Source of the DNA: G020354085 sp964629975
GTDB lineage: Bacteria > Pseudomonadota > Gammaproteobacteria > Acidiferrobacterales > Sulfurifustaceae
Direction: 5' to 3'
Assembly (NCBI GenBank): GCA_964629975.1
Contig: CAZVUN010000091.1
Location: forward strand, 1 to 12,093
Length of the DNA: 12,093 nt
This document shows positions 1-6,838 of this stretch, piece after piece; position 1 is the first letter of the stretch; each line of letters begins with the position of its first letter. The notes under the pieces were generated by a model. It made no database searches, was not told where the DNA came from, and saw nothing but the letters and a program-made list of their open reading frames with translations. Made by a program: the position numbers and the translations under genes.

Positions 1-331
1 TCTTTTCCACCGCGTGCTCGATCGGCAGGCCGTGGCAGTCCCAGCCCGGAACGTAGGGGGCATCGAATCCGCCGAGCGTCTTGGCCTTGACGATGATGTC
101 CTTCAGGATCTTGTTGACCGCGTGGCCGATGTGGATGTCGCCATTGGCGTACGGCGGGCCGTCGTGCAATACGTAGCGCGGGCGGCCGCGGCGCTGCGCG
201 CGCAGCTGGCCGTAGATGTCGAGCTCCTGCCAGCGCTTGAGGATCTCGGGTTCGCGCACCGCGAGATTGGCCTTCATCGGGAAGTCGGTGCGCGGCAGGT
301 TGAGGGTGTTCTTGTAGTCGTGGTCGCTCAC
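1..331 (-). CDS. ileS: Isoleucyl-tRNA synthetase, N-terminal 110 codons (cut by window edge)
   Basis: Charges tRNA-Ile with isoleucine in the cytoplasm (class I aminoacyl-tRNA synthetase). The visible N-terminus reads VSDHDYKNTLNLPRTDFPMK, close to the E. coli IleS start. The class I signature follows in PPYANGDIHIGH (HIGH at residues 67-70), then VNKILKDIIVK and VPGWDCHGLPIE, all typical of IleS. The editing domain, KMSKS loop and C-terminus lie beyond the left edge. I chose the GTG at 329-331 by similarity to family N-termini; no good Shine-Dalgarno sequence precedes it. An in-frame GTG at 359-361 would add ten residues (VRRPDWNKIA) and cannot be excluded. It follows ribF by about 64 bp in the common ribF-ileS order, so it is probably the last visible gene of the murJ operon. 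Confidence 0.96.
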   Translation of the reverse strand, partial: MSDHDYKNTLNLPRTDFPMKANLAVREPEILKRWQELDIYGQLRAQRRGRPRYVLHDGPPYANGDIHIGHAVNKILKDIIVKAKTLGGFDAPYVPGWDCHGLPIEHAVEK

Positions 332-394
332 GGCGATCTTGTTCCAGTCAGGACGGCGCACCGCGCGCGGCGCGGTGCTGTGGCAAGGACACCT

Positions 395-400
395 ATTATA
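395..400 (-). promoter_or_regulatory. Possible -10 box upstream of ileS
   Basis: The minus strand reads TATAAT, a perfect -10 hexamer, overlapping the ribF stop codon. No -35 match lies 16-18 bp upstream (that stretch is GC-only), and there is no TGn extension. It could give ileS an internal start with a leader of about 57 nt, or it could be chance. Confidence 0.25.
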
Positions 401-1376
401 AGCGCTCCCCGGCCGGGGCGCGCGCGGCCGGTGGGCGGCCGCCGCCGTAGCGCGCGTCGAAGTACGCACGTGCGGCGGCGATGTCACGCTCGATCCACTG
501 CCGCAGTTCATCGAGCGACGCGAAGCGCATCTCGTCGCGCAGCTTGTGCAGGAAATTGACGCTCACGTGCCGGCCGTAGATGTCGTCGGCGAAATCGAGC
601 AGGTGCACCTCGAGCAGCATGTGCGTGCCGCCCACGGTCGGGCGCGTGCCGAGGCTCGCCACCCCGGGCAACGGTTCGCGCTCGAGGCCGAAGACCTCGA
701 CGAAGAAAATTCCGTGCAAGGGACTGCTCTGGCGATGCAGCTGGATGTTGGCGGTCGGGATGCCGAAGGTGCGGCCGAGCTTGTTACCGTGCGCCACGCG
801 CCCGCTCATGCGGTAGGGGCGGCCGAGCAGCTTCTCCGCGCCTTCCAGATCGCCGGCACCGAGCGCCTCGCGCACGCGGGTGCTGGACACGCGCGCCCCG
901 TCGATGCTGAAGGTGTGCATGTTGACCACCTGGAAGCCGTGGCGCGCGCCGGCCTGCTCGAGCATGGCCAGGTCGCCGCGCCGCCCGGCGCCAAAGCGGA
1001 AGTCATCGCCCACCACCAGGTAACGCACACCCAGCCCATCGACCAGGATGCGGGCGATGAAGTCCTCGGCGCTGAGCGCGGCGAAGCGCGTATCGAAGCG
1101 GCACAGCAGCACGCGATTGACCGAGTAGCGGCGCAGCGCCTGCAGTTTCTCGCGCAACCGCATCAGCCGCCCGGGCGCAGCCTGCGGCCGGAAGAACTCG
1201 AGCGGCTGCGGTTCGAACAGCATCACCAGGGTCGGCAGGTGCAGCTCCTCGGCCCTCTCCGCGAGCTGGCCGATGACGGCCTGGTGCCCGAGATGCACGC
1301 CGTCGAAATTGCCGATGGTCGCGACACAGCCGCGGTGGCGCGGCTTCAGGTTGTGCAACCCGCGGATCAGCTCCAT
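396..1376 (-). CDS. ribF: Bifunctional riboflavin kinase / FAD synthetase
   Basis: Makes FMN from riboflavin and then FAD from FMN, using ATP, in the cytoplasm. The 326-residue protein has the usual two domains. The N-terminal FMN adenylyltransferase domain shows IGNFDGVHLGHQ (HxGH-type site at residues 28-31), VVGDDFRFGAGRRGD near 121-135 and SSTRVREAL at 164-172. The C-terminal flavokinase domain shows GRTFGIPTAN at 201-210, SLGTRPTVGG at 241-250, VHLLDFADDIYG and LRDEMRF. Length is slightly above the usual 305-315, owing to a short Pro/Ala/Arg tail after residue 310. The ATG at 1376 is the natural start. It lies 22 bp after the DUF2203 gene and before ileS, so it is probably cotranscribed with both. 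Confidence 0.97.
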   Translation of the reverse strand: MELIRGLHNLKPRHRGCVATIGNFDGVHLGHQAVIGQLAERAEELHLPTLVMLFEPQPLEFFRPQAAPGRLMRLREKLQALRRYSVNRVLLCRFDTRFAALSAEDFIARILVDGLGVRYLVVGDDFRFGAGRRGDLAMLEQAGARHGFQVVNMHTFSIDGARVSSTRVREALGAGDLEGAEKLLGRPYRMSGRVAHGNKLGRTFGIPTANIQLHRQSSPLHGIFFVEVFGLEREPLPGVASLGTRPTVGGTHMLLEVHLLDFADDIYGRHVSVNFLHKLRDEMRFASLDELRQWIERDIAAARAYFDARYGGGRPPAARAPAGERL

Positions 1377-1398
1377 GCGTGCCAGCGCACCGCGCAGT

Positions 1399-1812
1399 TC
1401 AGGCCCGCGCCCAATCCGGATCGAGCTCCTCCATGATCTCGGCCAGCGGGCGCCGGCCGGCGAAGCCTTCGTGGTAGGCGTGGTAGTGACTGATGCGCAG
1501 CTCCGGGAAGCGCCAGCACAGGTAGCCGTCGCCGGTGTCGAAATCGACCAGCCACAGCCCTTTGACCACCAGGCCGAGGCGCTCCATCTTGCCGACCCAG
1601 CGCTTGACCACCGCCTCGTACTGGCGCTCGACCTCGGCGATGCGCGGGTCGGTCGGCACCATGACCTCGAGCCGCTGGCGCACCGGCGCGAGCTCTTCGT
1701 AGGACGCCTGCGTGATGCGCCGCACCAGCGGAAACAGCGCCTGCGCCTCCGCGAGCGTAAACACGCGCGAGTCAGTCGGTGCCGAGAGTTGGTGCAAGGC
1801 CGCTTCGCTCAT
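1399..1812 (-). CDS. DUF2203 family protein of unknown function
   Basis: A 137-residue soluble protein that I recognise as DUF2203-like. The start RVFTLAEAQALFPLVRR (residues 16-32) matches the opening helix of that family. The C-terminal half carries GLWLVDFDT, YLCWRFPE and YHEGFAGRRPL (residues 85-123), the conserved acidic/Trp/His/Gly-Arg pattern. The middle (about 33-80) looks helical and possibly coiled-coil, with many Arg, Glu and Val. No catalytic motif is evident and no function should be assigned. Its ATG overlaps the murJ stop (ATGA at 1809-1812), indicating translational coupling, and ribF follows after 22 bp. I am not aware of this gene being a fixed member of the murJ-ribF operon elsewhere; its position here is the main clue to its role. 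Confidence 0.88.
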   Translation of the reverse strand: MSEAALHQLSAPTDSRVFTLAEAQALFPLVRRITQASYEELAPVRQRLEVMVPTDPRIAEVERQYEAVVKRWVGKMERLGLVVKGLWLVDFDTGDGYLCWRFPELRISHYHAYHEGFAGRRPLAEIMEELDPDWARA

Positions 1813-3383
1813 GTGATCGTCCGGCCGCCGGGGCGGCGCAGCAGCAGCTGCTGCACCCGCACCCCCATGGCCAGCAGGGCAATGAAGTAGGTCAAGATAC
1901 CCGCGATCACCCACCAGCACAACCGCCACACCCGCCCCGCGGCCGGGGCCTGGAGCCATCCGGTCAGCTCGCCGGCCCCCCACGCGAGCAACATTCCCAT
2001 GAGCGCGCTCGCCGCCGCGACGCGCAGCAGGAACATCCCCCAGCCCGGCAGGGGCCGATAGACCTGCGCGCGACGCAGCAGCCGGTAGAGCAAGGCCGCG
2101 TTGACGAAGGCCGCGATCGACACCGCCGCCGCCAGGCCGACATGCGCCAGCGGCCACACCAGCGCCAGGCTCATGACGATGTTGGCGCCCATGCTGATCA
2201 TGCCGATGCGCATCGGCGTCTTGGTGTCGTGACGCGCATAGAAGCCCGGTGCCAGCACCTTCACCAGAATGAAGCCGAGCAGCCCGACTGAAAATGCCGT
2301 GAGCGCCTGCGCGCTCATGACCACGTCGCGCTCCCCGAACGCGCCGTGGTGGAACAGCGTGGCCAGCAGCGGCCCGGACAGGATCACCAGCGCCACCGAT
2401 GCCGGCAGGCCGATCACGAACACCCAGCGCAGCCCCCAGTCGAGCAGGTGCGAAAACTCCTCCGGCGCGGACGCGGCGTGCTTGTGCGCGAGCTGCGGCA
2501 GGATCACCGTGGCGAGCGCAATGCCGAACACGCCGAGCGGAAACTCCATCAGCCGGTCGGCGTAGTACAGCCACGACACGCTGCCCGTGACCAGGAACGA
2601 CGCCAGCAGGGTGTTGACCAGCAGATTGATCTGCGCGATCGACACGCCGAAGATCGCCGGCAGCATCAGCTTGAACACGCGCTGCACGCCGTCGTGGCGC
2701 GCGCGCAGACCGAGGCGCGGGCGCGGCAACAGGTTGAGCGCCCGCAGGAACGGCAGCTGGAACGCGAGCTGCACCACCCCGGCGATGAGCACGCCCCAGG
2801 CGAGACCCAGGACCGGCTGCGCCAGGCGCGGCGCGAGCCACAGCACCGCGGCAATGAGCGAAAGGTTGAGCAGCACCGGCGTGAAGGCCGGCACGCCGAA
2901 GCGCCCGTAGCTGTTGAGGATGCCGGCCGCGAGCGACACCAGCGAGATGAAGAAGATGTACGGGAAGGTGATGCGCAGCATCTGCACCGTGAGGTCGTAC
3001 TTGTCGGCCTCATCCACGAAGCCCGGCGCCAGGATCGCGATCAGCACCGGCGCGGCCAGCACGCCGATCAGCGTGACGATGAACAGGATCACGCCGAGCA
3101 CCCCGGTGAGGTGATCGACGAAGGCGCGCGTGTCCGCCTCGCTGCAGCGCGTCTTGTACTCGGTGAACACCGGCACGAAGGCCTGCGAGAACGCGCCCTC
3201 GCCGAAGATGCGGCGCAGGAAATTGGGAATGCGAAACGCCACGTAGAACGCATCGGCCGCGATCCCGGCGCCCGCGCCGATGAAGCTCGCGAACACCATG
3301 TCGCGCGCGAGCCCGGTGATGCGCGAGATGAGCGTCATGCCCCCGGTCAGGGCGGTGGATTGCAGGAGCTGGCGGGTGCCCAT
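1809..3383 (-). CDS. murJ: Lipid II flippase MurJ (MviN)
   Basis: Moves lipid II across the inner membrane for peptidoglycan synthesis (MOP exporter superfamily). The 524-residue, strongly hydrophobic protein fits about 14 membrane helices. The N-terminus carries the MurJ signature SRITGLARDM (R21, R27), AADAF (D44) and FLRRIFGEGAFSQAFVPVF (R57, R58), matching the cavity residues R18, R24, D39 and R52/R53 of E. coli MurJ. Further motifs are RITFPYIFFISLVSL, NLLVNTLLASFL and LYYADRLMEFPLGVFGIALATV. The ATG at 3383 gives the expected short N-terminal helix; no strong Shine-Dalgarno sequence is visible. It is first in the operon murJ-DUF2203-ribF-ileS and is divergent from rpsT. Its last codons overlap the next gene by 4 bp. 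Confidence 0.97.
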   Translation of the reverse strand: MGTRQLLQSTALTGGMTLISRITGLARDMVFASFIGAGAGIAADAFYVAFRIPNFLRRIFGEGAFSQAFVPVFTEYKTRCSEADTRAFVDHLTGVLGVILFIVTLIGVLAAPVLIAILAPGFVDEADKYDLTVQMLRITFPYIFFISLVSLAAGILNSYGRFGVPAFTPVLLNLSLIAAVLWLAPRLAQPVLGLAWGVLIAGVVQLAFQLPFLRALNLLPRPRLGLRARHDGVQRVFKLMLPAIFGVSIAQINLLVNTLLASFLVTGSVSWLYYADRLMEFPLGVFGIALATVILPQLAHKHAASAPEEFSHLLDWGLRWVFVIGLPASVALVILSGPLLATLFHHGAFGERDVVMSAQALTAFSVGLLGFILVKVLAPGFYARHDTKTPMRIGMISMGANIVMSLALVWPLAHVGLAAAVSIAAFVNAALLYRLLRRAQVYRPLPGWGMFLLRVAAASALMGMLLAWGAGELTGWLQAPAAGRVWRLCWWVIAGILTYFIALLAMGVRVQQLLLRRPGGRTIT

Positions 3384-3410
3384 GGGCTGGCTGGCGGGTC
3401 GAAGGCGCGG

Positions 3411-3438
3411 ATCATAACCGGCCCCCGAGGATTGACAA
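3411..3438 (-). promoter_or_regulatory. Putative sigma-70 promoter of the murJ operon
   Basis: On the minus strand, TTGTCA (3433-3438) and TATGAT (3411-3416) are separated by 16 bp; each hexamer matches consensus at 5 of 6 positions. The predicted start near 3404 gives a leader of about 20 nt before the murJ ATG. The -35 box overlaps the rpsT -35 box on the other strand. Confidence 0.6.
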
Positions 3439-3460
3439 ACCCCGGCAAAATCCGCATATT
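3432..3460 (+). promoter_or_regulatory. Putative sigma-70 promoter of rpsT
   Basis: A perfect TTGACA (3432-3437) is followed 17 bp later by CATATT (3455-3460), 4 of 6 to consensus. Transcription would start near 3467, giving a leader of about 28 nt. The -35 box shares five base pairs with the murJ -35 box. Confidence 0.6.
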
Positions 3461-3494
3461 GCCGCGCCTCAATCGACCGGTTTCAGGAGTTTTC

Positions 3495-3758
3495 GTGGCC
3501 AATACCGCACAAGCCAAGAAGCGCGCCCGCCAGGCCGAAGTCCATCGTGCCCGCAACGCCGCGCAGCGCACCCTCATGCGCACCCGCATCAAGGCCGTGA
3601 TCAAGGCCGTGGAAGGCAAGGACAAGGACAAGGCCAGGGACGCGTACCGCGCCGCGACCTCCTACATCGACCGCATGGTCGGCCGCGGCCTGGTGCACAA
3701 GAACACCGCCGCGCGCTACAAGGGCCGACTGAATGAGCGGCTGCGCGCCTTGACGTAA
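3495..3758 (+). CDS. rpsT: 30S ribosomal protein S20
   Basis: A small basic protein that binds 16S rRNA in the 30S subunit. The 87-residue product begins VANTAQAKKRARQ and contains RNAAQRTLMRTRIK, AATSYIDRMVGRGLVHKNTAAR and a KGRLNERL end, all typical S20; the length equals that of E. coli S20. The start is a GTG at 3495-3497, five bases after a clear AGGAG (3485-3489). E. coli rpsT also uses a non-ATG start (UUG) and is autoregulated at translation, so the weak initiator may be functional; that is inference. It is a single-gene unit between its own promoter and a strong terminator, divergent from murJ and convergent with proB. The reading frame is open far upstream, but that extension is not coding. 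Confidence 0.97.
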   Translation: MANTAQAKKRARQAEVHRARNAAQRTLMRTRIKAVIKAVEGKDKDKARDAYRAATSYIDRMVGRGLVHKNTAARYKGRLNERLRALT

Positions 3759-3785
3759 GCGCGCCCGGACTGATCCCAGCGAAAT

Positions 3786-3808
3786 AGCCGGCGACCGCCG
3801 GCTTTTTT
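3786..3808 (+). terminator. Rho-independent terminator of rpsT
   Basis: A 7-bp stem AGCCGGC (3786-3792) / GCCGGCT (3797-3803) with a GACC loop is followed by a run of six T (3803-3808). It sits 28 bp after the rpsT stop. On the minus strand the same hairpin lacks a good T run, so it is a poor terminator for the converging proB transcript. Confidence 0.9.
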
Positions 3809-3820
3809 GCGCCTGCGGCG

Positions 3821-4963
3821 CTACAGCACCACCATGTTGTCGCGGTGGATAAGCTCGGGTTCATCGACATAGCCCAGGATCGCCTCGATGCGATCGCTCG
3901 GCTGCCCGACGATGCGGCGCGCCTCCTCGGCGCCGTAGTTCACCAGTCCGCGCGCCATCTCGCGACCGTCCGGGTCGAGACAGCTCACCACCTCGCCGCG
4001 GGTGAACTCGCCGTCCACCGCCTTGACCCCGACCGGCAGCAGGCTCTTGCCGGCCTCGCGGATGGCGCGGCAGGCGCCGGCGTCGAGCGTGAGGCGGCCG
4101 CGCACCTGCGCGTGGGCGGCGAGCCACTGCTTGCGCGCCGCCACCCGCCCCTGCACCGGTTCGAGATAGGTGCCGATCGCTTCGCCTGCCAGCACGCGCG
4201 TGAGCACCTCGGGCTCGCGTCCCCAGGCAATGACGGTTGCGGCACCGGAGCGCGCCGCCTTCTCCGCCGCCAGCAGCTTGGTGCGCATGCCACCGCGCCC
4301 GAGCGCCCCGGAGCCGCCGGCCATCTCGAGCAGGCGCGCGTCGCCGGCGCGCCCGTGCGTGACGAGCGGCGCCGCCGGATCCTGGCGCGGGTCGCGCTCG
4401 TACAGGCCCGCCTGGTCGGTGAGTATCACGAGGACATCGGCCTCGACCAGATTCGCCACCAGCGCCCCGAGCGTATCGTTGTCACCGAAACGGATCTCCT
4501 CGGTCGCGACCGTGTCGTTCTCGTTGATGACCGGCACGACGCCATGACTGATGAGCGTGCGCAGCGTGCTGCGCGCGTTGAGGTAGCGGCGCCGGTCCGC
4601 CAGGTCCTCGTGCGTCAGCAGCACCTGTGCGGTATGCAGGCCGTGGCGCTGGAAGGCGCTCTCGTAGACCTGCACCAGTCCCATCTGCCCGACCGCGGCG
4701 AGCGCCTGCAGTGCGTGCAATTCGTGCGGCCGGTTGCGTATGCCGAGGCGTTGCATGCCGGCGGCCACCGCCCCCGAGGTGACGAGCAGCACCTCGACAC
4801 CGCGCGTGCGCAGCGCCGCCATCTGCGCGACCCAGCCGGCGATCGCGGCCGTGTCGAGCCCCTGCCCCTGATTGGTGAGCAAGGCGCTGCCGATCTTGAC
4901 GACGCAGCGGCGCGCGCGCGTCAGGGCATCACGCGGATTCGGCTTCGGGCTCGGTGTGGTCAC
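3821..4963 (-). CDS. proB: Glutamate 5-kinase with C-terminal PUA domain
   Basis: Phosphorylates glutamate to gamma-glutamyl phosphate, the first and feedback-inhibited step of proline synthesis. The 380-residue protein has an N-terminal amino-acid kinase domain: VVKIGSALLT (residues 21-30, K23), LVTSGAVAAGM, VINENDTV (147-152), FGDNDTL, ILTDQAGLYERDPR (180-193) and GGMRTKLLAA (224-233, K229). A PUA domain occupies about 288-365, and the protein ends in DEPELIHRDNMVVL, typical of proteobacterial ProB. The start is a GTG at 4961-4963, which lies inside the end of obgE (35-bp overlap) and is preceded by AGGA in the obgE codons. No in-frame alternative lies before the conserved kinase motif. Together with obgE it forms the usual obgE-proB pair. 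Confidence 0.96.
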   Translation of the reverse strand: MTTPSPKPNPRDALTRARRCVVKIGSALLTNQGQGLDTAAIAGWVAQMAALRTRGVEVLLVTSGAVAAGMQRLGIRNRPHELHALQALAAVGQMGLVQVYESAFQRHGLHTAQVLLTHEDLADRRRYLNARSTLRTLISHGVVPVINENDTVATEEIRFGDNDTLGALVANLVEADVLVILTDQAGLYERDPRQDPAAPLVTHGRAGDARLLEMAGGSGALGRGGMRTKLLAAEKAARSGAATVIAWGREPEVLTRVLAGEAIGTYLEPVQGRVAARKQWLAAHAQVRGRLTLDAGACRAIREAGKSLLPVGVKAVDGEFTRGEVVSCLDPDGREMARGLVNYGAEEARRIVGQPSDRIEAILGYVDEPELIHRDNMVVL

Positions 4964-5987
4964 GGGTCGCTTCCTGGTTGAGCGTCTCGAGGCGCATCAT
5001 GAGGTCGGTGACCAGCGCCCGGCAACCCTCACCACGGATCGCGCTGATGGCGTACACCGGTCCCTTCCAGCGCAGGGCGCGCAGCAGCTTCTGCACGTGT
5101 GCCTGGCGTTCCTCGGCCGCAATCAGGTCCATCTTGTTGAGCACCAGCCAGCGTTCGCGCCGCGCCAGCTCGGCGCTGAACTTGCGCAGCTCCTTGACGA
5201 TGGCGCGCGCGTCGCGCGCCGGATCGGCGTCGGGTTCCGGCGGCTGCATGTCGATCAGGTGCAGCAGGATGCGCGTGCGCGCGAGGTGGCGCAGGAACTG
5301 CGCGCCCAGACCGGCGCCCTCGGCCGCCCCCTCGATCAGCCCGGGGATGTCGGCAATGACGAAGCTGCGCTCCTCGCCGACCCGCACCACGCCGAGATGC
5401 GGATGCAGGGTAGTAAACGGATAGTCGGCGACCTTGGGGCGGGCATCGGACACGGCACGCAGGAACGTCGATTTGCCGGCATTCGGCAGGCCGAGCAGTC
5501 CGACGTCGGCCAGCACCTGCAACTCGAGGTAGAGCTCGCGCGCCTCCCCGGGCTTGCCGGGCGTGGTCTTGCGCGGGGCGCGATTGACCGAGGACTTGAA
5601 GCGGGTGTTGCCCTGCCCGCCGCGCCCGCCGCGCGCGACCAGCAGCGTCTGGCCATTGCGCGTGATCTCGCCAATGAGCTCCGCGGTGCCCGCGTCCCGC
5701 ACCGCGGTGCCGAGCGGCACCGCAATGTAGAGGTCCTCGCCGGAGCGGCCGGTGCGGTTGCCGCCCTCGCCGCGCGCCCCCGGTTTGGCGCGGAAGTGGC
5801 GGGTGTGACGGAAGTCCGCCAGCGTGTTGAGCCCGTCGCGCCCGATCAGGTAGACGCTGCCGCCATGGCCGCCGTCACCACCGTCCGGTCCGCCAAGCGG
5901 CACGAACTTCTCGCGCCGGAAGCTCAGGCAGCCCGCGCCGCCGTGGCCGGCTTCGACATGGATCGTGGCTTCGTCGACGAATTTCAT
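4929..5987 (-). CDS. obgE: Obg family GTPase (ObgE/CgtA), ribosome assembly
   Basis: An essential GTPase that associates with the 50S subunit and links ribosome maturation to growth and the stringent response. The 352-residue protein has the glycine-rich Obg fold at about 1-158 (MKFVDEATIHVEAGHGGAGC, then GGPDGGDGGHGGSVY). The G domain follows, with G1 GLPNAGKST (166-174), FTTLHPHLG at 191-199, G3 DIPG (213-216), G4 NKMD (284-287) and G5 SAI (315-317). A short acidic tail (EPEAE) ends the protein, as in E. coli. The start ATG at 5987 matches the family N-terminus exactly, although no strong Shine-Dalgarno sequence is seen. It lies 108 bp after rpmA behind an intrinsic terminator, so expression needs read-through or an unrecognised promoter in 5988-6049. 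Its end overlaps proB. Confidence 0.98.
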   Translation of the reverse strand: MKFVDEATIHVEAGHGGAGCLSFRREKFVPLGGPDGGDGGHGGSVYLIGRDGLNTLADFRHTRHFRAKPGARGEGGNRTGRSGEDLYIAVPLGTAVRDAGTAELIGEITRNGQTLLVARGGRGGQGNTRFKSSVNRAPRKTTPGKPGEARELYLELQVLADVGLLGLPNAGKSTFLRAVSDARPKVADYPFTTLHPHLGVVRVGEERSFVIADIPGLIEGAAEGAGLGAQFLRHLARTRILLHLIDMQPPEPDADPARDARAIVKELRKFSAELARRERWLVLNKMDLIAAEERQAHVQKLLRALRWKGPVYAISAIRGEGCRALVTDLMMRLETLNQEATRDHTEPEAESA

Positions 5988-6049
5988 GGTGGCGCTCGAA
6001 GGCGCGAATCGCCGCGGCGCGCGCGGCCTTGCGCCATCCCGGGATGAAC

Positions 6050-6074
6050 AAAAAACCCCGCCGCAGCGGGGTTT
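6050..6074 (-). terminator. Rho-independent terminator after rplU-rpmA
   Basis: On the minus strand a 9-bp stem (AAACCCCGC at the 5' arm, GCGGGGTTT at the 3' arm) with a 4-nt TGCG loop runs into six T (6055 to 6050). It lies 22 bp after the rpmA stop and upstream of obgE, so it separates the ribosomal protein pair from obgE-proB or makes their expression depend on read-through. Confidence 0.9.
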
Positions 6075-6095
6075 GGGTGGCGGCGCGGCGCGCGC

Positions 6096-6353
6096 TCAGC
6101 TCGGAATGATGCTGACCGTCTTGCGGTTGCTCGGACCTTTGGTCTCGAACACCACCTTGCCGGTGACGAGCGCGAACAGCGTGTCGTCCTTGCCGATGCC
6201 GACGTTGTTGCCGGGGTGGAATTGCGTGCCGCGCTGGCGCACCAGGATGTTGCCGGCCAGCACTTCCTGGCCGGCGAAGCGCTTGACGCCGAGACGCTGG
6301 GCGTGGGAGTCGCGACCGTTGCGGGAACTGCCGCCTGCCTTTTTGTGTGCCAT
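6096..6353 (-). CDS. rpmA: 50S ribosomal protein L27
   Basis: A component of the large ribosomal subunit whose N-terminal tail reaches the peptidyl transferase centre. The 85-residue protein begins MAHKKAGGSSRNGRDSHAQR and continues GVKRFAGQEVLAGNILVRQRG and FHPGNNVGIGKDDTLFAL, matching bacterial L27 in sequence and length. The N-terminus is the direct AHKK type, without the Firmicutes-style leader that requires cleavage. A good AGAGGA Shine-Dalgarno sequence precedes the ATG (complement at 6361-6366). It follows rplU by 36 bp in the near-universal rplU-rpmA pair and is followed by a strong terminator. Confidence 0.98.
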   Translation of the reverse strand: MAHKKAGGSSRNGRDSHAQRLGVKRFAGQEVLAGNILVRQRGTQFHPGNNVGIGKDDTLFALVTGKVVFETKGPSNRKTVSIIPS

Positions 6354-6389
6354 TGCTGTGTCCTCTGCTGCTGCGTTGCCCGGGGCGAC

Positions 6390-6698
6390 TTACTTGATCG
6401 CGGTGATTTCGAGCTCCGTGTAGTCCTGGCGGTGCCCGGCCGTGCGACGGTAATGCTTGCGCCGCCGGAACTTCACGATGCGGATCTTCTCGCCGCGCCC
6501 GTGGGCCTTGACCTTGGCCGACACGCTCGCGCCGGCCACCGTCGGCGTGCCGATCTTCACCTCATCGCCGTTGCTCACCATCAGGACATCCGTCAGGTCG
6601 ACGTTGTCGCCGGCCGGCACGTCGAGCTTCTCCACCCGGATGACGTCACCGACGCCCACCCGGTACTGCTTGCCGCCGCTTTGAATGACCGCGTACAT
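6390..6698 (-). CDS. rplU: 50S ribosomal protein L21
   Basis: A 23S rRNA-binding protein of the large subunit. The 102-residue product begins MYAVIQSGGKQYRV and contains VGDVIRVEKL, a basic KFRRRKHYRRTAGHRQ segment (about residues 77-92) and YTELEITAI at the end, all diagnostic of L21; E. coli L21 is 103 residues. The frame is open further upstream, but the ATG at 6696-6698 is chosen because it gives the exact family N-terminus and is preceded by GGAGA at proper distance. It is the first gene of the rplU-rpmA unit, with a strong promoter about 50 bp upstream, divergent from ispB. Confidence 0.98.
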   Translation of the reverse strand: MYAVIQSGGKQYRVGVGDVIRVEKLDVPAGDNVDLTDVLMVSNGDEVKIGTPTVAGASVSAKVKAHGRGEKIRIVKFRRRKHYRRTAGHRQDYTELEITAIK

Positions 6699-6750
6699 GC
6701 TTGTCTCCGCCACGCCCGAAAGACGCTGTAAGTCTATGTAAAGGGCGCGG

Positions 6751-6779
6751 ATTCTACCGGCCGCCGGCGCGGGCGTCAA
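6751..6779 (-). promoter_or_regulatory. Sigma-70 promoter of rplU-rpmA
   Basis: The minus strand reads TTGACG (complement of 6774-6779), 17 bp, TAGAAT (complement of 6751-6756). Both hexamers match consensus at 5 of 6 positions with ideal spacing. Transcription would start near 6744, giving a leader of about 45 nt. Confidence 0.75.
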
Positions 6780-6785
6780 ACTGGC

Positions 6786-6814
6786 TTGACGATCAGAAAT
6801 CGAGCCCCTAGCAT
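6786..6814 (+). promoter_or_regulatory. Sigma-70 promoter of ispB
   Basis: TTGACG (6786-6791), 17 bp, TAGCAT (6809-6814). The start would be near 6821, giving a short leader of about 18 nt to the ATG at 6839, with no obvious Shine-Dalgarno sequence. It stands back to back with the rplU promoter; the two -35 boxes are six bases apart. Confidence 0.7.
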
Positions 6815-6838
6815 GCCCGGCCCAGACCGCCGGACCCG

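Noticed and set aside
2346..3758. A long frame joining murJ antisense sequence to rpsT.
   Set aside because: It is simply open upstream of the S20 start; the AGGAG at 3485-3489 and the S20 N-terminus fix the real start at the GTG at 3495.
3845..4981. A 378-codon plus-strand frame opposite proB, and similar ones opposite obgE, murJ and ribF.
   Set aside because: All lie antisense to clear conserved genes and show the Arg/Ala/Gln/His bias of shadow frames, with no family motif.
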